DNA of 20,463 nt. Origin: an uncultured bacterium. Its GTDB lineage: Bacteria; Cyanobacteriota; Vampirovibrionia; Gastranaerophilales; Gastranaerophilaceae. This document shows, one piece after another, positions 8,241 to 16,200 of the stretch. The notes under the pieces were generated by a model that worked only from the letters and a program-made list of their open reading frames with translations, was not told the origin of the DNA and ran no database searches. The stretch's first letter is position 1, and every line of letters begins with the position of its first letter. Position numbers and translations under genes: made by a program. The stretch is from the NCBI GenBank assembly GCA_900314375.1, contig OMVC01000020.1, forward strand, positions 1-20,463, given 5' to 3'.

Positions 8241-8802
8241 ATGCAAAATAATCTCTCATCTGTTCTTCAATATCTTTATTAATAGATTGAGCTTGATGTT
8301 TAACAAATTCAGGATTGAAAGCTTCTTCAATAGCTGATAAATAAGTATTTTTATCCATAAGATGTGATAATTTATGCTCTCCTAATAAATATAAATCAGC
8401 ATCTTCCCCGTATTTAAAATCAAAAGCGGTATACATATCTTTGTTATCGGTATTGCTTATTCTTTTTAATAATTTTGCAATGTAAGAAAACATAGGTAGT
8501 GTTTCTCTTTTTACAGGCACTTCTTTCAAATTTAAGTACAGTTTCGGAATATTATTGCTGTCATATTCTTTTTTAGTACAAATATGTATAAAATTTGGGT
8601 CATGAGGGAATGTAAAACCGTTCAAACTTTCCTTACACTTATTTTTGATGGCTTTAAAGTTGTCTAAATCATTGCCTTCAATGTCATTGGTCAGATTTAT
8701 AACCATGCACTTGTTGACTGTCGGCCTTTGTGCGGGGTTATGTACCATGATTGTATTTATAGCGCCTATATTTCTTATTCCTGTAAAACTTATCTTGTTC
8801 AT
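8239..8802 (-). CDS. Hypothetical protein with N-terminal KISFTG motif
   Basis: A 187-residue soluble-looking protein, acidic to neutral, with no signal peptide or membrane helix. It opens MNKISFTGIRNIGAINTIMV, an N-terminal ISFTG motif that I associate with many uncharacterised proteins of gut Melainabacteria (memory, not checked). A mixed alpha/beta body follows: INLTNDIEGNDLDNFKAIKN, FIHICTKKEYDSN, then a helical C-terminus (AIEEAFNPEFVKHQAQSINK) ending MRDYFA. Only a weak ribosome site is visible before the ATG. It is a stand-alone gene, convergent with the tail-fibre cassette and divergent from cysE. No enzyme motif is recognised. Confidence 0.78.
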   Translation of the reverse strand: MNKISFTGIRNIGAINTIMVHNPAQRPTVNKCMVINLTNDIEGNDLDNFKAIKNKCKESLNGFTFPHDPNFIHICTKKEYDSNNIPKLYLNLKEVPVKRETLPMFSYIAKLLKRISNTDNKDMYTAFDFKYGEDADLYLLGEHKLSHLMDKNTYLSAIEEAFNPEFVKHQAQSINKDIEEQMRDYFA

Positions 8803-8832
8803 AATATGATTAAAACCTGTAAAAATATTTTT

Positions 8833-8841
8833 TGCTATAAT
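8833..8841 (+). promoter_or_regulatory. Extended -10 promoter element for cysE
   Basis: TGCTATAAT (8833-8841) is an exact extended -10 (TGn + TATAAT) about 57 bases before the cysE start. No good -35 box is seen, which extended -10 promoters tolerate. No cysteine-responsive leader or riboswitch was recognised in the short 5' region. Confidence 0.6.
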
Positions 8842-8897
8842 AAAAATAAATCTATCGGCTTATTAAAAATAATTAAAGTTAAGGAATAATTTTATAT

Positions 8898-9536
8898 ATG
8901 TTTGGAACAATAAATCGCGGTATTACAAAAGTAAAAGAGGATATAAAAGTAATATATGATAATGACCCTGCAGCAAAAAATATATTAGAGGTTTTGCTTT
9001 GTTATCCCGGATTACATGCTTTAATATGTTATAGATTGGCGCACAGGTTATACAAATGGCATATTCCGTTGATTCCGAGAATAATATCTTATATCGCAAG
9101 AATTTTTACAGGAATAGAAATACATCCGGCAGCGCAAATTGGCAGAAGATTTTTTATCGACCATGGTGAAGGGGTTGTTATTGGTGAAACTTCTATAATT
9201 GGCGATGATGTTTTAATGTATCAGCAGGTAACTCTGGGTGGTACAGGTAAGGATACAGGCAAACGCCATCCGACAATCGGGAATAACGTAATCCTTGGCG
9301 CGGGAGCAAAAATTTTAGGCAACATTAATATCGAAGATTTTGTTCGCATAGGTGCTGGCTCTGTTGTGATTGAAGATGTCCCTCCGCACTCAACAGTTGT
9401 AGGGGTCCCCGGAAGAATCGTTCAAAGAGCAAGCCTTGATGAAGACGGAAATCTTATGCACAATCATATTCCTGACCCGATAAAAACAGAAATAGCTTCA
9501 TTAAAAGAGGAAATTGAACAATTAAAAAACAGATAA
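8898..9536 (+). CDS. cysE: Serine O-acetyltransferase
   Basis: A 212-residue enzyme that transfers acetyl from acetyl-CoA to L-serine, making O-acetylserine, the first committed step of cysteine synthesis in the cytoplasm. A short helical N-terminal part (YPGLHALICYRLAHRLYK, about 36-53) is followed by left-handed beta-helix hexapeptide repeats from about 74 to 172. The catalytic Asp-His pair is D88-H89 in FFIDHGEGVVIGET. TLGGTGKDTGKRHPTIG (112-128) is the family signature, and GVPGRIV (169-175) ends the helix. The last ~35 residues include a charged coiled segment (EIASLKEEIEQLKNR) instead of the usual C-terminal inhibitory tail. It is the short form without the long N-terminal domain of enterobacterial CysE. 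AAGGA lies 12 bases before the ATG. Its stop is one base from the convergent dnaJ stop. No cysK is adjacent. Confidence 0.96.
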   Translation: MFGTINRGITKVKEDIKVIYDNDPAAKNILEVLLCYPGLHALICYRLAHRLYKWHIPLIPRIISYIARIFTGIEIHPAAQIGRRFFIDHGEGVVIGETSIIGDDVLMYQQVTLGGTGKDTGKRHPTIGNNVILGAGAKILGNINIEDFVRIGAGSVVIEDVPPHSTVVGVPGRIVQRASLDEDGNLMHNHIPDPIKTEIASLKEEIEQLKNR

Positions 9537-9537
9537 T

Positions 9538-10566
9538 TTAATGTGCCAATTGTCTATACAGCTCTATTTCTTTTTTAGAAAGTTTTTCAGGAAGTACGAT
9601 TTTGATTTTTGCATTCAAATTACCATATCCGCCTGATTTTTTAGGTAAGCCTAAATTTTTAAGACGTAACATTTTCCCGCTTGAAGTCATTTGAGGAATT
9701 TGTATTGTAATATTTCCGTGCAAAGTATTTATTTCCTTTTTACACCCCAAAACCGCTTCCGGAGGGGTTATCTCAATTTCTTTAGTTAAATCCGCACCGC
9801 AAATTTCATAAACGCTGTCTTTTGGTGTTATAACCAGATATAAATCGCCCTTTTGACCGTATTCGTCAGCTTTTCCTTCTCCTTTAAGTCTGATTTTTTG
9901 ACCTTCTTTTATTTCTTTTGGGAGTTTTACTTTTATTGATTTTTGTTCGTTTACAATTCCCGTTCCTCCGCAATGAGAACAAAATCCGCCGCCTGAACAT
10001 TGAGTGCATTTTTGCATACTGTTGAATTTCACAGGGATTGGATTATCAGAAAATAAATCTTTTGCTGTAACGGTTAAATTCAATGTTATATCCAAATCCT
10101 GTGCTTTGGGTGCACGTCTTGAACGTGTTTGTCTTTGAGTTTGTTCGCCAAAATCTTCAAAATTAAAATTTGAGAAGCCGCCACGGTTACGCGATGTTGC
10201 ACCTGCTCCCATCATATCGCCAAATAACGAACTGAAAAAGTCGGAAAATCCGCCCATATCGCCTCCGCCAAAATTAAATTGATGGAAGTTCCCTCCGTTA
10301 AATCCGAAATTTTCAAACCCCGGAGGCGGTGTATAGTCAGCTCCGCCCTGCCAATTTGCGCCTAAACTGTCATATCTTTGACGTTTTTGTTTATCGCCCA
10401 AAACTTCATAGGCTTCGTTTATTTCTTTGAATTTTTCTTCGGCTTCTTTTGTTTTATTTACGTCTGGATGATATTTACGTGCCAATTTACGATATGCGGA
10501 TTTTATTTCCGATTCGGTTGCTTCACGTTTTACACCTAATATTTCATAATAATCTTTATACTTCAT
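9538..10566 (-). CDS. dnaJ: DnaJ/Hsp40 co-chaperone with a halved zinc finger
   Basis: A 342-residue co-chaperone that stimulates DnaK ATPase and delivers unfolded clients. ATG 10566 is chosen over the upstream in-frame start because AGGAGA precedes it and the J domain begins at once (KYKDYYEILGV). The J domain spans about 1-70 with H33-P34-D35. A Gly/Phe/Asn-rich linker covers about 73-140, and the C-terminal substrate-binding beta domains run from about 157 to 330. The usual zinc region holds only two CxxCxG-type motifs (C187/C190 and C196/C199) separated by five residues, where canonical DnaJ has four motifs and two zinc centres. It is therefore intermediate between DnaJ and CbpA types. 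It follows two unknown genes on the same strand. No dnaK or grpE is in the window. Its ribosome site lies inside a hairpin. Confidence 0.92.
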   Translation of the reverse strand: MKYKDYYEILGVKREATESEIKSAYRKLARKYHPDVNKTKEAEEKFKEINEAYEVLGDKQKRQRYDSLGANWQGGADYTPPPGFENFGFNGGNFHQFNFGGGDMGGFSDFFSSLFGDMMGAGATSRNRGGFSNFNFEDFGEQTQRQTRSRRAPKAQDLDITLNLTVTAKDLFSDNPIPVKFNSMQKCTQCSGGGFCSHCGGTGIVNEQKSIKVKLPKEIKEGQKIRLKGEGKADEYGQKGDLYLVITPKDSVYEICGADLTKEIEITPPEAVLGCKKEINTLHGNITIQIPQMTSSGKMLRLKNLGLPKKSGGYGNLNAKIKIVLPEKLSKKEIELYRQLAH

Positions 10567-10571
10567 ATTTA

Positions 10572-10613
10572 AAAATCTCCTATTATACATGATAATATAC
10601 AACAGGAGATTTT
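10572..10613 (-). promoter_or_regulatory. Leader hairpin occluding the dnaJ Shine-Dalgarno (possible RNA thermometer)
   Basis: On the minus strand the dnaJ leader reads AAAATCTCCT, a 22-base loop region, then AGGAGATTTT, a perfect 10-bp inverted repeat. The 3' arm contains the dnaJ ribosome site AGGAG. Inside the loop, ATTAT and ATAAT can add five pairs next to that arm, leaving a seven-base bulge. The AU-rich helix with a fully paired Shine-Dalgarno is the layout of heat-opened RNA thermometers, which are known upstream of heat-shock genes. The alternative is a weak intrinsic terminator of the upstream genes, since five T residues follow the stem. The pairing is directly visible; the function is inferred. 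Confidence 0.55.
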
Positions 10614-10642
10614 ATGTATTTTTTAATTATTTCTTAATTATG

Positions 10643-11029
10643 TTAACCCATTTGTTTTATATGCTCTGTTATAAGCTTTAATGATTCAGGATTTTTCAGG
10701 AAACGTAAAATGTCATCTTTATTCCCGTAAGTGATTGGTCTTGTAATATCAATTTGGGAATTTGGGTTTGATATGACAACTTCTAAAAAGTGTTTACTGA
10801 AATTTTCTTCATCTTGTGCAATTTTCAATTTTATTGATTTTGTATTAGCGTCGGTTTCAAAATTTTGTAAAAATTCCTCTATTGGCAAATAATATGATTT
10901 GTCATCTATATCTTGTTCTGCTTTGATAATAACTTTTTTTATGGCTTTTTTATATGCTTCGTTGTTGTTCATAAATTTATTCGGGTATTTTTTTGTATTT
11001 ATATTATTTATCGGAATATATTTTATCAT
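10643..11029 (-). CDS. Hypothetical protein between the RelA/SpoT-like gene and dnaJ
   Basis: A 128-residue protein, Lys/Asn/Ile-rich, with no signal peptide or membrane helix. The ATG is preceded by AAGGAG. The N-terminal ~40 residues are strongly basic (MNNNEAYKKAIKKVIIKAEQ), likely a helix. The middle has beta-type segments (SIKLKIAQDEENFSKHFLEVVI) and the C-terminus is helical (DDILRFLKNPESLKLITEHI). It sits 23 bases after the RelA/SpoT-like gene and 76 bases before dnaJ, so it is likely cotranscribed with the former. I recognise no family. As the small partner next to a possible nucleotide-alarmone enzyme it could be a regulator or antidote, but nothing in its sequence shows that. Confidence 0.75.
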   Translation of the reverse strand: MIKYIPINNINTKKYPNKFMNNNEAYKKAIKKVIIKAEQDIDDKSYYLPIEEFLQNFETDANTKSIKLKIAQDEENFSKHFLEVVISNPNSQIDITRPITYGNKDDILRFLKNPESLKLITEHIKQMG

Positions 11030-11052
11030 ATTTTGCTCCTTATTGTCTATTT

Positions 11053-12690
11053 TTATGCGGCAATTCTCAAGTGTGGTGTGAATGTTTCTTTTGCTGCGGC
11101 TTCTATTTGTGCATTTAGATGGTGTAAATTTTCCATGCTTTTTTGTGACAATATAGAAGGTAACCCTTTTGGTAATTTTGGTGTAGGTGTTTGAATACCT
11201 AATTCCAGATTCCTTGTATAATTATAGCATTCTTTTATGTATTTGTTGTAAGCTTCGTATTGCTTATTACTCAAACCTTTTACTGTTTGTACATATTCTT
11301 GATATGCTGCTCCGAGAGTATTTTTGCCTTGTCTTGCATCATAAGCGATATGTTCAATTTCGGCAAAGAATCCTTCTCCTCGCAGTTGTAGTTCGCCTTG
11401 TGTACCGTCTGCCATTGTAAAATTCATTTGAGTTGTTGTATAGCCGGAACCTTTTATTGCGCCTTTATCAAGAGCATTAATATCAACGCCTTCCAAACCA
11501 TATTTCTTTTGGAGAGTATTAAATTCTTCTTTTAACTTGGCAACTTCTTTTTCCTTGCCGCCTTGTTGCGTTAATTTTTCTATCTGTTTTTGCATTTCTT
11601 TAAGTCTGTCAATTTTTTGTATTGTTGCTTGTGTGGATATGCCTGATATGTTTTCACTAACTGATGCAATACTAAAATAATTACCTGTTTGAATTTGCAT
11701 TCTTTTTATCTGTTGAATTTGTGCATCAGAGAAATATGCAATCCCGTCAGAGCCTCTGTAATTATTAAATCTTGTAATATTAATCCCTTCAAACGGTTTA
11801 TATGTTTTTAATTCTTGTGCAAAAGCTTCGGTTATTTCACCTGATTTTACCATTTGTTCTATTTCTTTTTGGGAATATGCTTCCAAAAATTCTTTTATTT
11901 CGGTATTTTTCTTAACTGTTTCAAAGACTTCTTTTGATAATTCGCCTTTGTTTACAAGTTCTTCCATTTGCTTTAAAGATATCTGTTTTTTATCAAGTGC
12001 AAATTGATAAGAGCCTGCCAGCAATCTGTCTACGACAGGTTGAGATTGTTTTTCTGCCAGTTTGCTTTTAACCGGATTTATCAAATGCTCGACAAGTTTT
12101 TTGTCTGCTTCGCTGACTCTTTGACCTGAAAATATTTTTGTTAAGATTTTTTGTTCTTTTTCCGATAATGAAACAAGTCCTTGTCCGGGAATGTGCAAAT
12201 TCAATTTGCAAGTTGATAAGACTTCATGAATATCCGCTTTTGTTAATGATGGCATGAATATTCTTGCGCCGACAGCATCTCCAATCATGCTTTTAGCTTG
12301 TGAATCACATTCTATTTTTATATCTTTTTTCCTTGATGATACTTGTTTTTCCAATTTTGAATAGATAGAATTTGCTCCCTTTGTCCTTACTGATTGCCTG
12401 TATTCCGGAAATAATCTTTCGATGAAGGTCTTAGCCTGTCCTTCTTTTGTCTTAAATGCGTCAGCCAAACGTACAGATACATTGCCCAGCTCCCCTTGAA
12501 CCTGTTTTGAAGATAAACTTTCGCGAGTAATAGTTCCAATAGGATTGCTTTTTGCTATTGTTGACGGGTTAACCAACATTGTAATATCATGCTTAATTTG
12601 CAGAGCTTTTGTTCCCCTTTTACTTGCACTCTTTGCTATCATTCCGACTAATTGACGGCCTTCATTAAATACTTTCCCGATATTTACCAT
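11053..12690 (-). CDS. Divergent RelA/SpoT-fold (alarmone synthetase-like) protein with large insertion
   Basis: A 545-residue protein with AAGGGAAA before the ATG. Motifs of the RelA/SpoT nucleotidyltransferase fold appear in order but widely spaced. VRTKGANSIYSKLEKQ (101-116) matches the R-x-K...S-I-x-x-K ATP-binding strand and helix. GDAVGARIF (137-145) matches the D-x-x-G-x-R metal-binding strand. GSGYTTTQMNF (414-424) matches the G-loop GYxSLH with His replaced by Gln421. GELQLR (432-437) matches the catalytic ExQxR strand, followed by AEIEHIAYD (443-451). In ordinary synthetases the D-x-x-G-x-R and GY motifs are about 45 residues apart; here they are about 275 apart. The insert is helical, with a repeated ~24-residue element (237-260 and 272-295) and a coiled coil (about 360-397). 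No HD hydrolase, TGS or ACT domain is seen. The family call rests on motif reading; activity is not established. Confidence 0.62.
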   Translation of the reverse strand: MVNIGKVFNEGRQLVGMIAKSASKRGTKALQIKHDITMLVNPSTIAKSNPIGTITRESLSSKQVQGELGNVSVRLADAFKTKEGQAKTFIERLFPEYRQSVRTKGANSIYSKLEKQVSSRKKDIKIECDSQAKSMIGDAVGARIFMPSLTKADIHEVLSTCKLNLHIPGQGLVSLSEKEQKILTKIFSGQRVSEADKKLVEHLINPVKSKLAEKQSQPVVDRLLAGSYQFALDKKQISLKQMEELVNKGELSKEVFETVKKNTEIKEFLEAYSQKEIEQMVKSGEITEAFAQELKTYKPFEGINITRFNNYRGSDGIAYFSDAQIQQIKRMQIQTGNYFSIASVSENISGISTQATIQKIDRLKEMQKQIEKLTQQGGKEKEVAKLKEEFNTLQKKYGLEGVDINALDKGAIKGSGYTTTQMNFTMADGTQGELQLRGEGFFAEIEHIAYDARQGKNTLGAAYQEYVQTVKGLSNKQYEAYNKYIKECYNYTRNLELGIQTPTPKLPKGLPSILSQKSMENLHHLNAQIEAAAKETFTPHLRIAA

Positions 12691-12761
12691 TACTATTTCC
12701 CTTATAAAATATCCCCTATATTTTTATAAAGTATTTTAATTAAATAAAATTGCCTAAAATG

Positions 12762-12793
12762 AAAAGAGATATTACAAATATGTAATATCTCTT
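12762..12793 (-). terminator. Terminator of the winged-helix gene
   Basis: A perfect 13-bp inverted repeat, AAGAGATATTACA (12764-12776) and its complement (12781-12793), with a four-base loop. It lies 28 bases past the stop at 12821. On the minus strand an interrupted T-tract (TTTTCATTTT) follows. The GC content is low for a terminator, so a protein-binding palindrome is possible. Confidence 0.6.
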
Positions 12794-12820
12794 GCTTTTA
12801 TTATATTTATATAAATCTGA

Positions 12821-13051
12821 TTATTTTAAGCTGACTTTTACTGCAGGTCCTTTTTGTTGAATATCTACTTTGTTTTCTCTTGCTAACCAGCCTAAACCTA
12901 AATCAGCGAAATTTCCTTTTAAATCTAATTCTTTTTTCATTTTTGCAAAAGTTGTTGTACCGTTTGTGTGTAAATAATTGTATATTTCACCTGCTGAAAA
13001 TCCGATTTGTTCTTCTAACGTTAAACTAACTCTTTTTGATGATACTGCCAT
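12821..13051 (-). CDS. Small winged helix-turn-helix protein (DUF2582-like)
   Basis: A 76-residue protein. The start is set at ATG 13051 because AAGGAGA (13059-13065) lies seven bases upstream, although the frame extends to 13093. The sequence SLTLEEQIGFSAGEIYNYLH, then TTFAKMKKELDLKGNFADLGLGWLARENKVDIQQ, is a compact winged helix: three helices and a beta wing ending KVSLK. It closely recalls the DUF2582 family, stand-alone winged-helix proteins of unknown role in anaerobes. No effector domain is present. It is a single-gene unit with its own promoter and terminator, divergent from the helicase gene, which it could in principle regulate through the shared gap. That role is speculative. Confidence 0.85.
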   Translation of the reverse strand: MAVSSKRVSLTLEEQIGFSAGEIYNYLHTNGTTTFAKMKKELDLKGNFADLGLGWLARENKVDIQQKGPAVKVSLK

Positions 13052-13104
13052 AATTCTTTCTCCTTCCGTACTCAACAAATGTATGTATGACACTTTTTAC
13101 AGTT

Positions 13105-13132
13105 TTTATATTAGCGTATTTTCAAATTTCAA
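13105..13132 (-). promoter_or_regulatory. Promoter for the winged-helix gene
   Basis: On the minus strand a -35 TTGAAA (13127-13132) and a -10 TATAAA (13105-13110) are separated by 16 bases, about 54 bases before the start codon at 13051. Confidence 0.55.
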
Positions 13133-13170
13133 ACATCATTTTAAAAATGTAGATTATCAGGGGTTTTTCA

Positions 13171-13179
13171 TGATAAAAT
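13171..13179 (+). promoter_or_regulatory. Extended -10 element for the helicase-nuclease operon
   Basis: TGATAAAAT (13171-13179) fits an extended -10 (TGn + TAAAAT), 22 bases before the TTG start at 13202. The -35 region is weak. The resulting leader would be short, just holding the AAGGAG ribosome site (13187-13192). Confidence 0.45.
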
Positions 13180-13201
13180 ACTCTGTAAGGAGTATTGTAA
13201 T

Positions 13202-16200
13202 TTGTTCATTGAGGGGAATTTAGTATCTAATAAGACAAATTTGCTGATTGAAAAGTTTACGGAGCTTGTCAATAGCGGAATAAAAACGTCAGAGATTTTG
13301 GTGCTTGTTCAAAATTCAACTCTAAAAAATTCTTTCATAACAGAGGTTTTAGACAAATTAACGGTTGATTGCGTTGAAAAATTACAAATCCATTCGTTTT
13401 ATTCGCTTGTTTATAATACCGTATCAGACAATTGGGCTTTTTTAGAGGACAGAAATATTTTTGACAATCCTGTTATATTGCCTAACTTATCAGGATTGGA
13501 AGTGTCGCAATTTATTCTGAAAGATATTTTAAAAGATGTTCAATTTCGCGGATATAATTCTCGCATGTCATTAATTCAGCAGATTTTCAGGCGGTATTCA
13601 CTGATTATTCAAAATAATTTAACAAATCAAGAAGTTGAAGAACGCGCTAAAATTTTAAAAGAAGGTTTTTCTGATGATGCTTCAAAAGCCATAAGTCTTT
13701 TATTGAAAAAGACCTTGCAATTACGCGGGTTTGATTATTTAAGACAGTGTTTATTATTCAATTTTGTATATAAAAATACCGATTATTTTAAAGGTATAAA
13801 ATATTTATTTGTGGATGATGCGGATGAATGTACCCCGATTTGTATAGATTTTATTGAATATTTGTCAACGCAGCTAAAAGATTTTTATATATCAATCGAT
13901 CCGATGGGTTCAAGCCGATGCGGATATTTGAGTGCTGATAAAAATAACTACCAGAAATTAAAGAAAATATTTAGCCGTACAAATGCTGATATTTCAGCAA
14001 TAAACTGTTCAATTCCTGATAAAGATTCCAAAAACTTATATAAAAATGTTGCAAACGGTGAACGCAATATATTAGAAAAATTTTCTTACAGTTCTTTTTC
14101 AAAGCGTTCTCAATTTGTGGATGTACTTATAAAAAAAATAAATGCTCTTATAAAAAAGGGGGTTAAACCTGCCGAAATATCCGTAATCACGCCCATCATT
14201 GACGATATGTTGAAATTTACTCTTAATAACGAATTTAAAACGGTTAAGCCTTTATATATTACAGGGAATGAAAAGCTTATCCAAAATCGTTATGTGCTTG
14301 GTGCACTTACTATTTTAAAACTGAATACCGAATTAAAAAATACGCTTTCCGAATTTGATATACGCGTAATTTTGACAGAATTTTTACAAATCCCTTTGAA
14401 ATACTGTTTAGAAATTTTATCAAAATTTGAGAAGACAAAATGCCTAATTCCGTACGAATTTGAGGATAAAGAGTATAGTGAAAAATACAACAATTTTTTA
14501 AAACTTATAGAAGATTTATCCGTTTCCGATAAAAAAATATCCGAGCAAATTATAGAAATTTATGAACGTTTGTTCAATTTTTCGGAAAATAACAAAAACG
14601 AAATTAATAAATTTAATTTCTTTATAAAACAAATTGTTGATTTTGAAAATATTTTCGGTGTCGAATTTAATAAGCGTAAAACGGATATTATTCTGCAAAT
14701 AGAAAACTCCGTAATCTCCGAAAATCCGTATTCAATTCTTGAAATAGATGAAAATGATTTAATAATTTCTACTCCGCAAAAAATTATTGATAATCATATT
14801 ATAACGAAATATCAATTTTGGCTGGATATTTCGAGCAGTGAATGGATAAAATCCGACACAGGGCCTTTGTATAACGCGTGGGTATTCCAAAAGGATTGGG
14901 ATAAAGATGAATATACAATTGATGATAATATAAAACTTTCAAACGATAAAAATGCCAGAGTTTTGCGCAAATTATCGCTATGTGCAACAGAACATATTTA
15001 TTGTTATTCAAGTTTGTTCGATTCAAACGGGGTAGAAAATTACGGAGCATTGGAAGAATTTATTATACCGCCTGACATATCAGAAGATGTACAAGACGAA
15101 ACTCCGGCATTTAAAATAATCCCGCGCCCTGACCAAAAGCCTGTATTAGATTATAAAAAAGGGAACATGGGAATTTCTGCCGTACCTGGGGCAGGCAAAA
15201 CAACTATTTTATTGGCGCTAATCATAAAATTATTAGAGCAAAATATAGACCCGGAACATATTTTTGTACTTACATATATGGATTCAGCAGCGAGAAATTT
15301 TAGAGAACGCATAAAAAATGTTCGCAAAGGTAATTCAAAACTTCCGAATATAAGTACAATACATGGGCTTGCCTTAAGAATATTAAAAGAAAACGGAAAT
15401 TATGAAAAATTAGGATTATCAGGTGATTTTGAGATTTGTGATGATGCGCAGCGCGGAAGAATTTTGAGAGAAATTTCAACTCGTTTAAAATTGAAACAAA
15501 AATCAGCAGAAGAATTTGACAGAGCTGTTTCAATATTCAAAATGGGCGGTGGAGTTATTCCCCAAAAAGTTACCGACGCAAAATTGAAGCAGTTTATTTT
15601 GTTTTATATGCAATATGACAAAGCGTTAAAGGACTCCAACCTTATAGATTACGATGATATGCTGACGGGTTCGGTTAAAATTCTTGAACAAAATCCTGAT
15701 ATTTTGGCTCATTATCAGGAAATTTGCGAGTATATTATAGAAGATGAAGCGCAGGATTCTTCTGCGGTTCAACAACGTTTAATTAACTTGCTTTCAGGTA
15801 AACACAAAAATATTATCCGCTGCGGAGATGTAAATCAGTCAATAACTGCGACATTTTCAAATGCGGATGTTGAAGGTTTTAGAAAATTTATTACCGAAAA
15901 TAATAATGTAAGTATGAATTGCTCCCAAAGATGTGCCAAAGATGTTTGGACACTTGCCAACAATTTGGTGCATCAATCAATGCTAAATCCTGATACAAAG
16001 AATTCATTTTTTGAAATGTACATGGCTCCTGTTGAAGGTAAAAATCCCGAAAGTAAAAATGCTTTGGAATTTGAAATTTTTGATACACCAATGGATGAAA
16101 AAAATTATATTCTAAAAACAATCAAAAATACTTTGGCAAAGCATCCCGATTATACGGTAGGTATACTTTTAAGAAACAATTATCAGGTTACAAACTGGCA

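Noticed and set aside
10567..10602. Longer dnaJ N-terminus starting at 10602
   Set aside because: The added residues precede the J domain, have no ribosome site and fall in the hairpin. DnaJ proteins start at MKYKDYY-type sequence.
11053..12690. Polymorphic toxin or phage minor-head protein reading of the RelA/SpoT-like protein
   Set aside because: Considered because of the long helical body, but the ordered RxK/DxxGxR/GY/ExQxR motifs fit the alarmone-synthetase fold better, and no phage head genes are nearby.
13052..13093. Longer start of the winged-helix gene at 13093
   Set aside because: AAGGAGA at 13059-13065 points to ATG 13051, and the extra residues do not belong to the fold.
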